This document shows, piece by piece, positions 8,518-19,381 of a DNA stretch of 64,000 nucleotides. The stretch's first letter is position 1, and each line of letters starts with the position of its first letter. The DNA is taken from assembly GCF_051622035.1 (NCBI RefSeq), contig NC_135359.1, positions 20,421,501-20,485,500 of the forward strand. The letters are read 5' to 3'. A model generated the notes under the pieces. That model did no database searches and had not been told where the DNA came from. It saw nothing but the letters and a program-made list of their open reading frames with translations. The stretch comes from Arctopsyche grandis. Its lineage: Eukaryota; Arthropoda; Insecta; Trichoptera; Hydropsychidae. The position numbers were made by a program, and so were the translations under genes.

Positions 8518-11500
8518 ATATCTTCTTTTGTTTTCGACGATACGTATGTATGTATGTCTATTATTTTAAACGGGCGCGCTGTGTTTCGTGCACTTGTTGA
8601 GCGCGAATTGCACAATGGTGCAATTCGCGCGACTTTTTGTAATTGTTTCGATCGATCGACGCTTTGTCGGGGGTTCAATGTTGCGTTCGTCACATTCGTC
8701 TATATCTTGATCCAATGTATTGATTTTTTCGATTGTCTGAGTCGAGCCATCGGTTCGGTGGTGGGTGTGAGTCGCGACGTGATTGAAAGGTCGCGTTTTA
8801 TCGAGAATATATACATGTCCGAATGAATAATTGCGCCATTTACATACGATTGTTCGAAATCGACGTGGATGTACATATGTGATCGAATGTCTATTGGAGC
8901 TTTAGCTGACATGTTTGTCGTAATTTGAGCGCAATGTTTTCTATGCCGCGAAATCCTTGGCTCTCGATTCAAATGTAAAATCGATAAAGCTCAAATGAAC
9001 CATATGAAATTGTGTATACTTTTCGAGTATGTTTTGTTGTTTTCTTCAAACTGATAATGTTACTCTTTTCCATGCAGAGTTCTTTGTGTTGTCTTTTACG
9101 CGTACTATTTTATCGACAATGTTATTTTTATTTCATTTGTTTATTTGTTCATTTATTGGGTTTAGTTTATTTTTTTTTATATACAAATAAATCAGCTGAC
9201 TAGCATATGTGACAGCAATACGTTCAAGTGTCATCATCAATGTGACATACTCTAATTCCCTTCTTTTTAGAGATGTTTAGAATATATAAAAACAATTTGT
9301 ACTTTCACAACCGTAAGAATTGAAAACATAAGAACATCCTCATTCTCGTAATAAGAGTAGGAGACACCTATGTAAATAAAATGATAAATTGATTTCCTCA
9401 TAGTCTTTTTAAGCATTGGACACAATTGTTTTTATATTTTTATGAAATGGCTAACCTTAACCTTTGTCCAGGGCCACCGAGAGGAATCCCAGGCCCTGGA
9501 AAAAACAATTCTGGGCCCTATGACAAACTAAAAAAAAAGGTCTTAAAGATATATTTTTAATATGCGTAAAATCTATCAGAACTTTTAAAAAAATATTTAA
9601 ATATATGTTGGTTGTTATTTTTTTAAATAATTGAATAAGAAAGAATGATATAACAGGTACAATTTCACATGAACACAAAGAATGTGTGAATCGAAAAATA
9701 CTAAACATTTAGCATTGTATACATGTATGTATTTTTATTAACAATATAAAATATCAATATCGATGTGTCGAACGTCCTGATATAGAGCCCCTCGAATAGT
9801 CCAAACCCTGGAACTTAACCCCCCCCTCCTCCCCTCATGTCGGCCCTGCCTTTGGCTAACCTTCTGACTAGGTTATCCAAAGTGGGATTTTGATCATTCT
9901 AAAACTCTTTGCTTCTTATCTTATTGATAGGAAGCAATTTGTTGGGTATGGTTTTTTGGAATCTCCTCCATAATTAACTAGATCTGGTGTAACCCAGAGG
10001 TCGACTTTACTATTTACCATTTTTATAAATAGCCTCCCTAGAGTCTTATACAGTGCATCATGTCTCTTGTTTGCTGACAAAGTCAAATTATTTTTGTCAG
10101 TCAAGGATGAAACGCAAGCCTCTCTCCTTCAAGCTGATATTGACTTCTATTCCAAAAGCTATTTGACTTAATGAAATCGTTGCTGCATTGCCTGAATGTG
10201 ATATTTTCCAATTCAGTGGGCGTAGGTTATCGGAGATTATTTTAACGTATTTGTCTGGTAGCCTGCACTCATCAGTATTTTCATAATTGGTGTGATGTAT
10301 AATTGTAATTTTGATCTTCTCTCTTCCATTTGAGTCTCACGGGGATGTTTTGTATTTATGTCTGGTTCTTATTATATATCAATGTTGGATGTAGAAAAAT
10401 TGAAGACATTCTTTACTATGTATTCTGCTTTTTTTTCTCTTATTTTCTTATGTAGGCCATTGTGGGACTTTAGGTTCTTCCTGTAATACCACAATGGTCC
10501 ATAAATAAATTATTGTGTGTAATAAATTATGAAAAACCACTCCCAAGTGTAATCATTACTTATTAAAATTTTCGACACAATATTTTTTAATTTTCGACAC
10601 AATGTTTTTCCTCGATAATATTATTTCTGATATCTATTCGTTTTTATTATGGCTGTTTTTGTTACAAAATTACTCTTGACAAAAAACAAAAATCCTATAT
10701 GATTCATAATATCCGAGTATATTGTTTGCATCTTTTTAGCAATTAATTTTACACCAATTTTTATATATTTTGCATGTTTTTGATTAAATAAGCCATTTTT
10801 TTCAGAATTTTTACTTAAAATAATAATTTTTTATCACTGAAGCAACAGTTTATTTCTTATTTCTTCTTCTTCTTTCTCATTTGCTCAATGCTGATAATCA
10901 TGGTCACATCATCTAGAATTCTGTAGACGATCCGCCTCCTTTCCTCCCGGTCTTATGCCAAGTTGAAAGCAGCGCGATCTCACCAGTTTTTTTTATTTAA
11001 TCTGACAGTTTTATGGGACACCATCCTCTTGCTCCTCCTCTCTAGTGTTTCGGTGACTATCCGCTTCTCTAGAATCTTCTCCATTTTCTTCCTGACAATA
11101 TGGCCAAAGAATCATTTTTCTACATGTTGTGGAGAGTCTCTGAAACTGCCAGCTCTTTGAGGATGGAGATGTTCGTGGGTCTTGCGGTCCATAGAATACG
11201 CAGCATTTATGTACCTCCAGTACCACGTTTCTAAGTCATCTAACATGTACCTTTCTCTCTTTTTAAGCGTCCATGTCTCGACTCCATACAATGCAATGGG
11301 AATTACTAGAGATAGCACCACACAAATTCTTGTCTTTCTTATTCTAGAATGGTTTTTCCATATCTTTCCATTTCTCTTCTGATTGGCATCCTCCTTATCT
11401 TGAGATCAAGGCACCTAGGTAAATAAAATCGTTGACTTCTTTAGTCTTTTAAAGCATTGGACTTTATGAGAGACTCGAATCTGTCAATGACGAGGATTTT

Positions 11501-14500
11501 TGTTTTGTTTTTATTTATCTCTGGAACCAGATGTTTACTCTCATTGCTGGCCATTAACCTTTCCGCCACCTATTAGTTACTTACTCTACCTTTTCATCTG
11601 TCCAGTACTCTCAGTTTCATTATGTATTCCCCATATATATTAAAAATATCCTATTGGACGCCTTTATTTCTTATTTAGAAGTTGTTTTTAGACAGAAAAT
11701 ATGCATCACCATCAGTCTTTTCGATCAATATCTGATGCCTGCCAATTTTTTGATTGTTATTTTTGACTCGAATCCAACAATAACAAATTGTTTTGAAAAA
11801 ACCCACGTTGAAAATCGTCAGCTTAATTTTTAACTTTTACGGAAAATATTTTGAATTTTATGAATTAATATTGCTTAAATTTTATGTTAAAAATTAATTG
11901 TTTATTTAATTAATGAAAATTTCAATGATTATAAAATTTATAACTTGCGGTTCACATGTACATATGTATGTAACATTTGAAGTTTAATTGTTTTCCAATA
12001 CTTAGAGCACATTGTATTCGAATAACGAGTTTATCTTTAATGACCCAGAAACCATTAATATGAAACTATCCTTTTGTATACCCCTTGCATGCTATGTATT
12101 TTCTGAAACAGTGTAAATGGAAACATCACAAATTAAGCTGACAATGAATTTTTTTCATTTCAGATGTGAATCGGAGCCGAATCTTAGTCAGCGTTGGTAT
12201 TGCTCCCAGTGCTCATTGCTGAACAAATCCGCTGGATGGCGTTGTCTTGTCTGTGAGACGATAGCTCCTCATGCGCGTGTTTATCGTCATCAGCCAACGC
12301 CACCAGACGGTGACAGCATGACGCCAATTGAGAGGGCCGTTTCTCATTCTGGTAACTAATATATCTATATATTTTTTTCATTTCATCGTATTTGCGATAA
12401 TATGATATTTTTTAACGACTCTTCTTATTTAGGTGGATCTAGAAGCGGTCATGTGGACGGTGTTACCGTGCCCAGATGCAATACCATAACAGTGATGAGT
12501 TCCAAAGAGAACAGTTGTCAGGAGGCCCCCAGATTGTTGTCTCTCAGCAGTGATGAATACACTTTGAGTGCGGATAAAGGGGCAGCTGGTGTAACCCGAT
12601 CTCATTCCCATGGATCTGTACCGTACACTCAACCGTATCTCAGATCGTCGGCCAAAGATATACACAAGCAACTCATGCGACCGGCCAGCTTATCGATGTC
12701 CGATCCCATGTCTTGCTTGTATTATGATGCCGGATGCAAGCAACCGTACCATGACCGACAGAAGGGCGAGTCACACTGTCAAAATACTCCGAAGCATTCT
12801 AAAGGCAAACAGTCGGAGTCGAGGTCCAATTGGGAGTTAAATTATTCGAAAGACTATAAGTGTGAACAAAATAAACAGTATAAAATTAAGAAGTGGGTTT
12901 GTAGCAAGTGCACGTTAGAGAATCCCGAGACTAGAACGTCGTGCGAAGTATGTCTGTTTCCTCATACTTCTACCGAACAGTATCCCAAACACGAAAGCAG
13001 AGCGATTACAACGCTAAGTAGATACGAGAGTATAAGAAGAAGAAATGGAACTTTACCAGTGCCTTCGAGCAGAGGCGTTGTTATATCCGTTCCGGATTGG
13101 CCCAAGCAAGAGAAGGTGGACGTCACATTGAATAATTCACCGTCCACTAATGCGACTGATATCAGACCGACGTACCAAAGATCGCTCTCGGAACAAGCCG
13201 ATACTATCAAAAGCAATCACTTACCATCGGGAAAAGTAATATCAAGTAGAAGAAGCTTACACGAATGCTTTGATCTCACGTCATCGTCTTACTCAAACAG
13301 TGATATTATTAAATCGTCGAATCTCAACTATCACAGTAGTAATTTAGATAGGCCTAATAGTTATAGTAATTTTTCTAATAGGCACAGCATTGTAACCAAT
13401 GACGCACCCGGTAAATTGATACACGACAAGAACTTAGATGCAAACGCTGACAAAGACGACTATTGGGACGAATGTGAAGGTGTTATTTACGCTTTGCCCA
13501 ACAAGGGAAAGTACAAAGATTTACATCTTCAGTTGCAAGTCAGTGATTCGGGTGTTAATTATTCGTATGTAGCCGCTTCCGATGATGTGAGATTGAACAA
13601 TGACACTGGTAAGAATCCAGTCAATTGTTCGACTAGTAGTGAATTTTCGCATGTAGATAACCTAGTGCCAACTGGAGAACATTTATCTGACAATATAGCA
13701 ATATCTGAGGTTACCTCTGTGGCTGATAGCAGTAATATACGTACATCGCATATAGGTACTCGTTTCGTAGCTAGGGATGTTAACGAATCGTCTAAATTGG
13801 TCCGAGGAAATGATAACACCGTGTCGGTTGATCCTGATTGTTTATCAAAGTAAGAAATTTGACAGCAATTAACAATATTTTTAGTTGTTTTTGGAATGTG
13901 TTATTTAAAATTTTATTTCTTAGGGGAGGAGGACGTATGTGGTCGTGTGGAGCGTGCTCGTACGCGTACAATCGTGCCTGGGAGAACCGGTGTGATGTTT
14001 GTACTGCTCGTCGTCGTGCTCCTAGTCTCACTCGTCCTGCTCTTACTACTCTTGCACCGAGGTATTAATTCGTTTGCGTTAAATTTATCCTTTATCTTTG
14101 TAAAAAGTATGGTATGTTATGTTTTTTTGACATTTAGGTTAGAAGGTGATTCTAACGGGTCTGATTCAACTTTGCGTATCAGCGATTCTGTAAATCAAAA
14201 TCAACAGGTAAAGAAAAAACAAGAAGGAACTCTCGTACCAATTGCCTCCCTCGATCAAGATCTTTGCAATGATGAAATGCTTTTTGCTGCAGGTATTTAA
14301 ATGAATTTTAAGGCTTTTGAGGTGTTATTAAATTGTTGAATAACTTTGTCTTGGTTGAAATAGTCTTCTTGTTTGAAATTTGTTACAGGAACATGTTTTA
14401 AATTGACTCGATGTATAATAATTTGTTTATAGAAAAACTTATTCAACATTCTTGATACGTATGTATGTATGTTCTTGTTTACAGGAAAATGCGTTACATA

Positions 14501-17500
14501 ATGTATTATTTTTACAAGTTGATTTTTTCAGTGTTGAATTTAGAATGTTCACGTTTGTTATTTTGATGTTGACAAATAGTGTAATAAGTTTTACATATTT
14601 AGAAATTCTTATAAACCAAGTCTATATTCATATATATGTATTTAACATGTTATGTTGACTGTTGGACCCAATTTTATATTTTCCCATGATGCCATTTTCG
14701 AGTTGCTCTGAGCGACATCTATGGTATTAAAATTGTATATATATAAATATATAGATTATAAATCATCAAACAACGGTGACATAGTGGGTAAGATGGTTTT
14801 TGCAAATTCGTTGAGGAGCCGTTACAGCAATGAAATCAGGTAAATTGACAGACTCTGATATTGAAACGACCGACTTGGAGTCACAAATATCCAAGTCTGA
14901 CCAGCAGCATTATAGAAATTCTCGGAATAAATTCTTTTCAATCGAGGTCAATCTACGGGATTAAACCCGGCATCTATTGGTGGTTAGCATTAACGCAACC
15001 ACTAAGCTATGCTGTTGGCTAAATATAATATAAATGAATATGTAAAGTTATTCAAAATTCGATTTCTAAGATATTAATTAGAATCTTTTTTTACATTAAA
15101 AGATTAAAGGTTGACATATTTAATGATGATTCATAAGCCAGAATTTTTGTTGTTTATCTTAAATTGCTATTTTTTATTGTATGTCATTCGGTATTCATAT
15201 GTTTTGCTATTTCTTTTAGCTGAAGGATGGACGTGTAAAAAGTGTACTTTGTTGAATGCGAATAGTGCTGCTGTATGCATCGCATGCGGTGGATCTCGCC
15301 TTCGTTCTACGCAACATAAACAGGATCCTACATTGCGGAAAGGAGAATTTTGGTACGGAGTAAATATACATGCGTATACATAGTAGTATTACTTAACATA
15401 TTATATAATATGTATAGTACATTTTATGTCAACTCATTTCAGGTCATGTAGTTCGTGTACTCTTCGTAATCCACTGTCGGCTTCTTTATGCCTAGCTTGT
15501 AAGACTCCACCTGTTCCTCGACATGCCCCCAATACTTTGATGCCTTCCCTTAGTATAAGTGTTGATGAACCTGGTATAATTTTCACATACGTTTTTCTGT
15601 TTTACATATATCCATTAGATATTTCAATGTTTCATTTTATTTTAGGCCGACGTAGTCCTTCACCTGCTCCCCCTATTCCTAAAAGATTAGCTGGACCATC
15701 GACGCCCAAAACTCACTCTGTTTCTGAAGCTAGAAGGTATATATGTATTATACGTACAAAAATTAAAAATATATTATGATGTAATTTTTTTTATTTTAAT
15801 TTTGCCTTTTTTTTACAGTAATGTTCATATACCCAGCTCAAACGCATCCGTGACTGATATTACTGAGTGGCATTGCGCAGCTTGTACTTACACAAATACA
15901 TCACTAGCTATACAGTGTGAAATGTGTCAGTCAGGCAGATCCCAAACGCAAACTGAAATTTCTACAATTATAGATGGAAACGCATCTGCTGCTGCACCTT
16001 CGACTGATTTAATTCCAATAAGTGAAACCAGTATGCTGACAATTAAATGTTAAACTGATATAATATATGTCATACAATCTACTATAGAAATTAATTTGTT
16101 TGTATAAATTTACAGTCAACGAACAAGGACGTCAAGAGAGCACACAAATGGAAACGTTGAGATTAAAAGAGGAAAGTTTAGCTTGGGCACAATGGCAAGA
16201 AATACTCACACAGTGTATGCAGGTAATGTTTCGAAAGCGCATTGATTTGTATTTTTTTGTAATTGTATTATAATACAAATTTTAAATGTTGTAGAGAGGT
16301 AGTCAATTCGTTGACGAAAGTTTTCCAGCCGCTCCGAAATCGTTATATTACGGTGGTGGGACCGGTTCTGGTTCGATAGCAGAGCAGCCAGCTGCTCGTT
16401 GGTTAAGACCTCGTCAAATACATGTGGATGCTGAAGATGCCCATTTGCCTTGGGCTGTCTTTCGACATCCTCGTCCCAGTGATATATCTCAAGGTTTTTA
16501 TTTATGTTCATTTATGTTTTTTTTTTTTGTATTTGCAGGAATATTTATGTGATTTTTTTATCGTAGGTGTGTTGGGCAATTGTTGGTTGTTGAGTGCGTT
16601 AGCCGTTTTGGCTGAAAGAGACTGGTTGGTTCGTGGTATTGTTCTTCGCGGTGAAGGTGTTTCACCGCAAGGTGCTTACCAGCTTCGACTTTGTAAAGAT
16701 GGCCGCTGGACCACCGTTCTTGTCGACGATTTATTACCGTGCGACAAGAGGGGAAATTTAGTTTATTCACAGGTATGTTTTATTTCAGGAGTATGTTTGA
16801 ATTCATTTTAACGTTTTTTTTCTTAATAAATATTTAAAATTGTAGGCTAAACGGAAACAACTATGGGTTCCATTAATTGAAAAAGCTGTAGCAAAACTTC
16901 ATGGGTGCTATGAGGCACTCGTTTCTGGCAGGGCGATCGAAGGTTTATTGAATTAACTTAATAATTTATGTTTTTTTTGTGTTCAGTTTAAATTTTATTT
17001 GTTTATTTTAGGTTTGTGTACTTTAACTGGTGCTCCATGTGAATCTGTACCATTACAAGGTGGTGCTTGTGCTGGTGAAGAAGAATTGGATCGAGATCTC
17101 GTATGGGCTCAATTACTATCTTCGCGTCAGGCTCGTTTTTTGATGGGTGCTTCTTGTGGAGGCGGCAATATGAAGGTATTGCAAAAGAGATCCAACCATT
17201 GTAACTTTATGAAAAATTATCTGTTTAAAATTGCGCGATTGTTTGTTTTCATGAAATTATTTAAAAATAAAAAAAATGTATTTATGTATATTATGACATT
17301 GACAGGTCGACGAAGAGGAGTACCAACGACTAGGGTTGCGACCGAGGCATGCTTATTCTGTTCTCGACGTTAAGGACGCTCCAGGCTCGTTACGTCTGTT
17401 ACAACTTCGTAATCCATGGGGTCATTATAGTTGGCGTGGTGCTTATAGCCATTCGTGCCCTCGTTGGACAGAGCCATTGCGTCGCGCCCTCCACGTAACC

Positions 17501-19381
17501 CGCGAATCTGACGATGACCAAGGAGTATTTTGGATATCTTTCGACGATGTCTTGAAGTAATCTCATTCATCAGTATTCCGATGTGTGGATTTTTCAAAAT
17601 TCCGTATGCTTAAATGATTTTTTTTGCAGGTACTTCGATTGTATAGATATTTGTAAAGTTCGCGTAGGTTGGCACGAAGTAAGACTTACCGGAATTCTGC
17701 CGCCACTTGCATCCACTCGTCACTTGTCATGTTTGCTTCTGACGGTTTTGCAACCGACTGAAGCTGATTTTACACTCTTTCAAGAAGGACAAAGGTTTGT
17801 ATTGCTTATATTATATATGAAAATCTATTTGTGTTGAGGTTATTATATAATACGTACATATGTGGTTTTATTCTTTGTAGAAGTTCGGCTAAAGCTCAAA
17901 GATCCCAGTTGGATTTGTGCGTGGTCGTTTTTCGGGCGAGAGCAGGTGCTGCACCTCATCCCGGTCGTTTAGTGGCGCACAGTAAAAGACAGGTTATTAT
18001 TTGTTTCGTATGCTTTCAATTAAAATTTTGTTTATTGTGGTTTGATTTGATTTTATTGTATAGGTGAGAGGTTTTGTTGGATGTCACAAAATGCTGGAAC
18101 GAGATTTGTATGTGGTGGTTTGTTTGGCGTTCAATCATTGGCATACGGGGTTGGAGGACGCTGCTAGTTTTCCTCGTCACGTTTTAGCTGTGCATTCGTC
18201 GAAGAGATTACTTTTGCAAAGAGTTCCACCGCCTCCTCATGTGTTGGCCGATGCTATTATAGGTTTAACCTTAGCTCGTGGTCAGCGACATGAGGGACGG
18301 CAGGGAATGACTGCTTATTATCTCACAAAGGTTTGAATTAAATTCTTATTCGAATGCATTTTGATTGATTTCAGATATTCATATTGTTTTATATTTTTTT
18401 AGGGTTGGGCAGGGTTGGTCGTAATGGTAGAGAATAGACATTCTAATAAATGGATTCACGTGAAATGCGATTGTCAGGAAAGTTACAACGTCGTATCGAC
18501 TAGAGGAGAGTTGAAGACTATTGATTCAGTTCCACCATTGCACAGGTGTGCTAATTAAAATACTTATTTTTAAAGAAAGCCTATTTCATTTCAAACGATG
18601 CCATGTGATGTACTTATTACTTTATCTATTTTGTGTACGTACATATATGTTACAATCCAAGTGTACATTTCTAATTACACTAGTACTTAGTACTGATTTG
18701 TTCATGCACAAACTATTAGGTATAAGTTTGAGTATTCTCAATCGTTTGTCCCATACTCTATGTAGAAATACATACTTACCCTGGGTTGTAATATTTTAAA
18801 AAATTAGGCGGAAATGGGAACTATAGCAACGTTGTAATGTGGTTTCCATATGATTTCCCTTTTACATACATATGTAAATACTTGGCGTTTTGATATCACA
18901 TAGGGAATATTTCAAGATTAAAACCAATAGGTCGTGTATGAACAAACTAGTATGTTCATGAACGAACCAGAGTGAACACTTTGACTATAACATATGTACA
19001 TACATATTATATACAAAGTATCGACAAATCAAGTTTTGTTTTTAATCCTATCAATGTCATTTTCGATCAAACCATCTTATATTTATGAAGTTAAAATTGT
19101 GTTTATTATTACATTTCAGACAAGTGATTATAGTTTTGACTCAATTGGAAGGCAGTGGCGGATTTTCGATCGCCCATCGTTTGACGCATCGTCTCGCTAC
19201 GACTGGAACTCTTCACGACTGGGCGACTCCACCTGGAAGCGGGGCTTCGACCAATTCTTCGGCCGCGGCCAGCTCGTCATCCGCCGATCCCTCAGCCGAA
19301 GATGATGACACTTACCGTCACCATCAGCCGCCGTTGGATTATCAGGTGCACGGTTTGCACGCTCCCCGTCTCATCACATGA
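7775..19381 (+). CDS. sol: Calpain-15 / small optic lobes (SOL) cysteine protease, complete 20-exon gene
   Basis: An atypical calpain lacking the calcium-binding PEF domain. In Drosophila, sol is required for normal optic-lobe neurons. The joined exons give 4,926 nt, 1,641 residues. Seven RanBP2-type zinc fingers (WxCxxC-x10-CxxC) start at W10, W174, W380, W704, W799, W840 and W931, and in this family they are thought to bind ubiquitin or protein partners. The calpain core follows: [13 protein letters not shown] with Cys1092, [12 protein letters not shown] with His1257, [10 protein letters not shown] with Asn1278, so the triad is intact. The SOL-specific C-terminal domain (about 1327-1641) includes [26 protein letters not shown] and the end [11 protein letters not shown]. 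All exon phases agree. Low-complexity Thr/Ser/Asn sequence follows finger 1. AstA lies downstream, convergent. Confidence 0.96.
8601..8630. repeat. Perfect 13-bp stem hairpin
   Basis: GCGCGAATTGCAC, loop AATG, GTGCAATTCGCGC, followed by gacTTTTTg. It sits in the first intron of sol, 340 bp after the donor. Confidence 0.85.
9890..10270 (+). mobile_element. Jockey-type LINE reverse transcriptase fragment
   Basis: With a frame shift and stops the plus strand reads [15 protein letters not shown], then [35 protein letters not shown] and [13 protein letters not shown]. This is the RT palm (SGVPQGS and FADD motifs), with the catalytic FADD decayed to FADK. Confidence 0.7.
10866..11400 (-). mobile_element. 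RTE/CR1-like LINE 3' fragment
   Basis: The minus strand gives [18 protein letters not shown] then [20 protein letters not shown], and after a frame shift [18 protein letters not shown]: the conserved RT tail (LYGVETW...W-GH). Degenerate. Confidence 0.65.
12164..12351 (+). CDS. sol: sol exon 2: zinc finger 2
   Basis: Residues 163-226. Acceptor atttcAG, then [20 protein letters not shown] with finger 2 at about 174-195 (WYCSQC...CLVC). Donor tctG|GTAACT, phase 1. Confidence 0.93.
12433..13849 (+). CDS. sol: sol exon 3: long linker with zinc finger 3
   Basis: Residues 226-698, the largest exon (1,417 nt). Mostly Ser/Asn-rich, probably disordered. Finger 3 ([11 protein letters not shown]...CEVC) is at about 380-401. 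A segment [10 protein letters not shown] resembles short linker motifs found in fly SOL. Acceptor tatttAG, donor aa|GTAAGA, phase 2. Confidence 0.93.
13924..14061 (+). CDS. sol: sol exon 4: zinc finger 4
   Basis: Residues 698-744. [19 protein letters not shown] with the second Cys pair CDVC. The fly counterpart shares the SYAYNR motif. Donor gaG|GTATTA, phase 2. Confidence 0.93.
14138..14292 (+). CDS. sol: sol exon 5: linker
   Basis: Residues 744-796, [18 protein letters not shown] to NDEMLFA. Acidic/polar linker. Donor gcaG|GTATTT, phase 1. Confidence 0.85.
14765..15024 (-). mobile_element. tRNA-derived SINE in sol intron 5
   Basis: On the minus strand it starts in a tRNA-like head (box A tagcttagtggttgcg, box B gggtttaatccc), then a body with 'agacttggatatttgtgactc' and an end 'cactatgtcaccgttgt'. 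Shares body and tail with copies at 28031, 33110, 36336 and 37884. Confidence 0.75.
15220..15352 (+). CDS. sol: sol exon 6: zinc finger 5
   Basis: Residues 796-840. [19 protein letters not shown] then CGGSRLRS. It ends in TLRKGEFW, with the Trp codon of finger 6 split across the junction (tg|g). Donor phase 2. Confidence 0.94.
15443..15573 (+). CDS. sol: sol exon 7: zinc finger 6
   Basis: Residues 840-884. [21 protein letters not shown], then Pro-rich linker. Acceptor atttcAG, donor cctG|GTATAA, phase 1. Confidence 0.94.
15646..15736 (+). CDS. sol: sol exon 8: Ser/Pro-rich linker
   Basis: Residues 884-914, [18 protein letters not shown] then THSVSEAR. The RSPSP motif is also present in fly SOL. 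Phases 1 and 2. Confidence 0.9.
15819..16030 (+). CDS. sol: sol exon 9: zinc finger 7
   Basis: Residues 914-985. [18 protein letters not shown] then CQSGRSQTQ. Donor acca|GTATGC, phase 1. Confidence 0.93.
16116..16222 (+). CDS. sol: sol exon 10: linker before the protease
   Basis: Residues 985-1020, [20 protein letters not shown] then [13 protein letters not shown]; helical, charged. Acceptor tttacAG, donor caG|GTAATG, phase 0. Confidence 0.9.
16295..16493 (+). CDS. sol: sol exon 11: start of calpain core
   Basis: Residues 1021-1087. [15 protein letters not shown] then WLRPRQI and [15 protein letters not shown]: the FxDxxFP entry to the calpain domain. Donor caaG|GTTTTT is weak but the phase (1) fits. 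Confidence 0.93.
16567..16772 (+). CDS. sol: sol exon 12: catalytic cysteine
   Basis: Residues 1087-1155. [18 protein letters not shown] with the nucleophile Cys1092; then [18 protein letters not shown], near identical to the family. Donor caG|GTATGT, phase 0. Confidence 0.97.
16846..16942 (+). CDS. sol: sol exon 13: calpain core
   Basis: Residues 1156-1188. [20 protein letters not shown] then [12 protein letters not shown], the strongly conserved protease-core helix. Phase 1 donor. Confidence 0.97.
17012..17175 (+). CDS. sol: sol exon 14: calpain core
   Basis: Residues 1188-1242. [18 protein letters not shown] then [19 protein letters not shown] and CGGGNMK. Donor aaG|GTATTG, phase 0. Confidence 0.97.
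17306..17556 (+). CDS. sol: sol exon 15: catalytic His and Asn
   Basis: Residues 1243-1326. [20 protein letters not shown] with His1257, then [12 protein letters not shown] with Asn1278 and [12 protein letters not shown]. Donor gaa|GTAATC, phase 2. Confidence 0.97.
17630..17794 (+). CDS. sol: sol exon 16: start of SOL-homology domain
   Basis: Residues 1326-1381. [19 protein letters not shown] then [18 protein letters not shown]. Confidence 0.96.
17881..17992 (+). CDS. sol: sol exon 17: SOL-homology domain
   Basis: Residues 1381-1418. [19 protein letters not shown] then [10 protein letters not shown]. Donor caG|GTTATT, phase 0. Confidence 0.95.
18064..18330 (+). CDS. sol: sol exon 18: SOL-homology domain
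   Basis: Residues 1419-1507. [46 protein letters not shown]. Phase 0 at both ends. Confidence 0.96.
18403..18545 (+). CDS. sol: sol exon 19: SOL-homology domain
   Basis: Residues 1508-1555. [20 protein letters not shown] then [18 protein letters not shown]. Donor cacaG|GTGTGC, phase 2. Confidence 0.96.
18680..18980. repeat. Dispersed repeat, copy 1 (sol intron 19)
   Basis: 'taccctgggttg...atagcaacgttgtaatg...' recurs in reverse complement near 26200-26345. Both copies lie beside 'cgtgtatgaacaaactagtat'. Probably an old MITE. Confidence 0.55.
19120..19381 (+). CDS. sol: sol exon 20: C-terminus and stop
   Basis: Residues 1555-1641. [20 protein letters not shown] then a Ser/Ala-rich insert (about 30 residues, absent from the compact fly version) and the ending [14 protein letters not shown]. 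Confidence 0.96.

Larger units (their letters stand above)
8263..12163. other. sol intron 1 (3.9 kb)
   Basis: Holds a poly-T run (8482-8510), a perfect hairpin (8601-8630), a GGCCCTGG-type inverted pair near 9468-9500, and two retrotransposon fragments (9890-10270 plus, 10866-11400 minus). No host exon is recognised. Confidence 0.6.
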
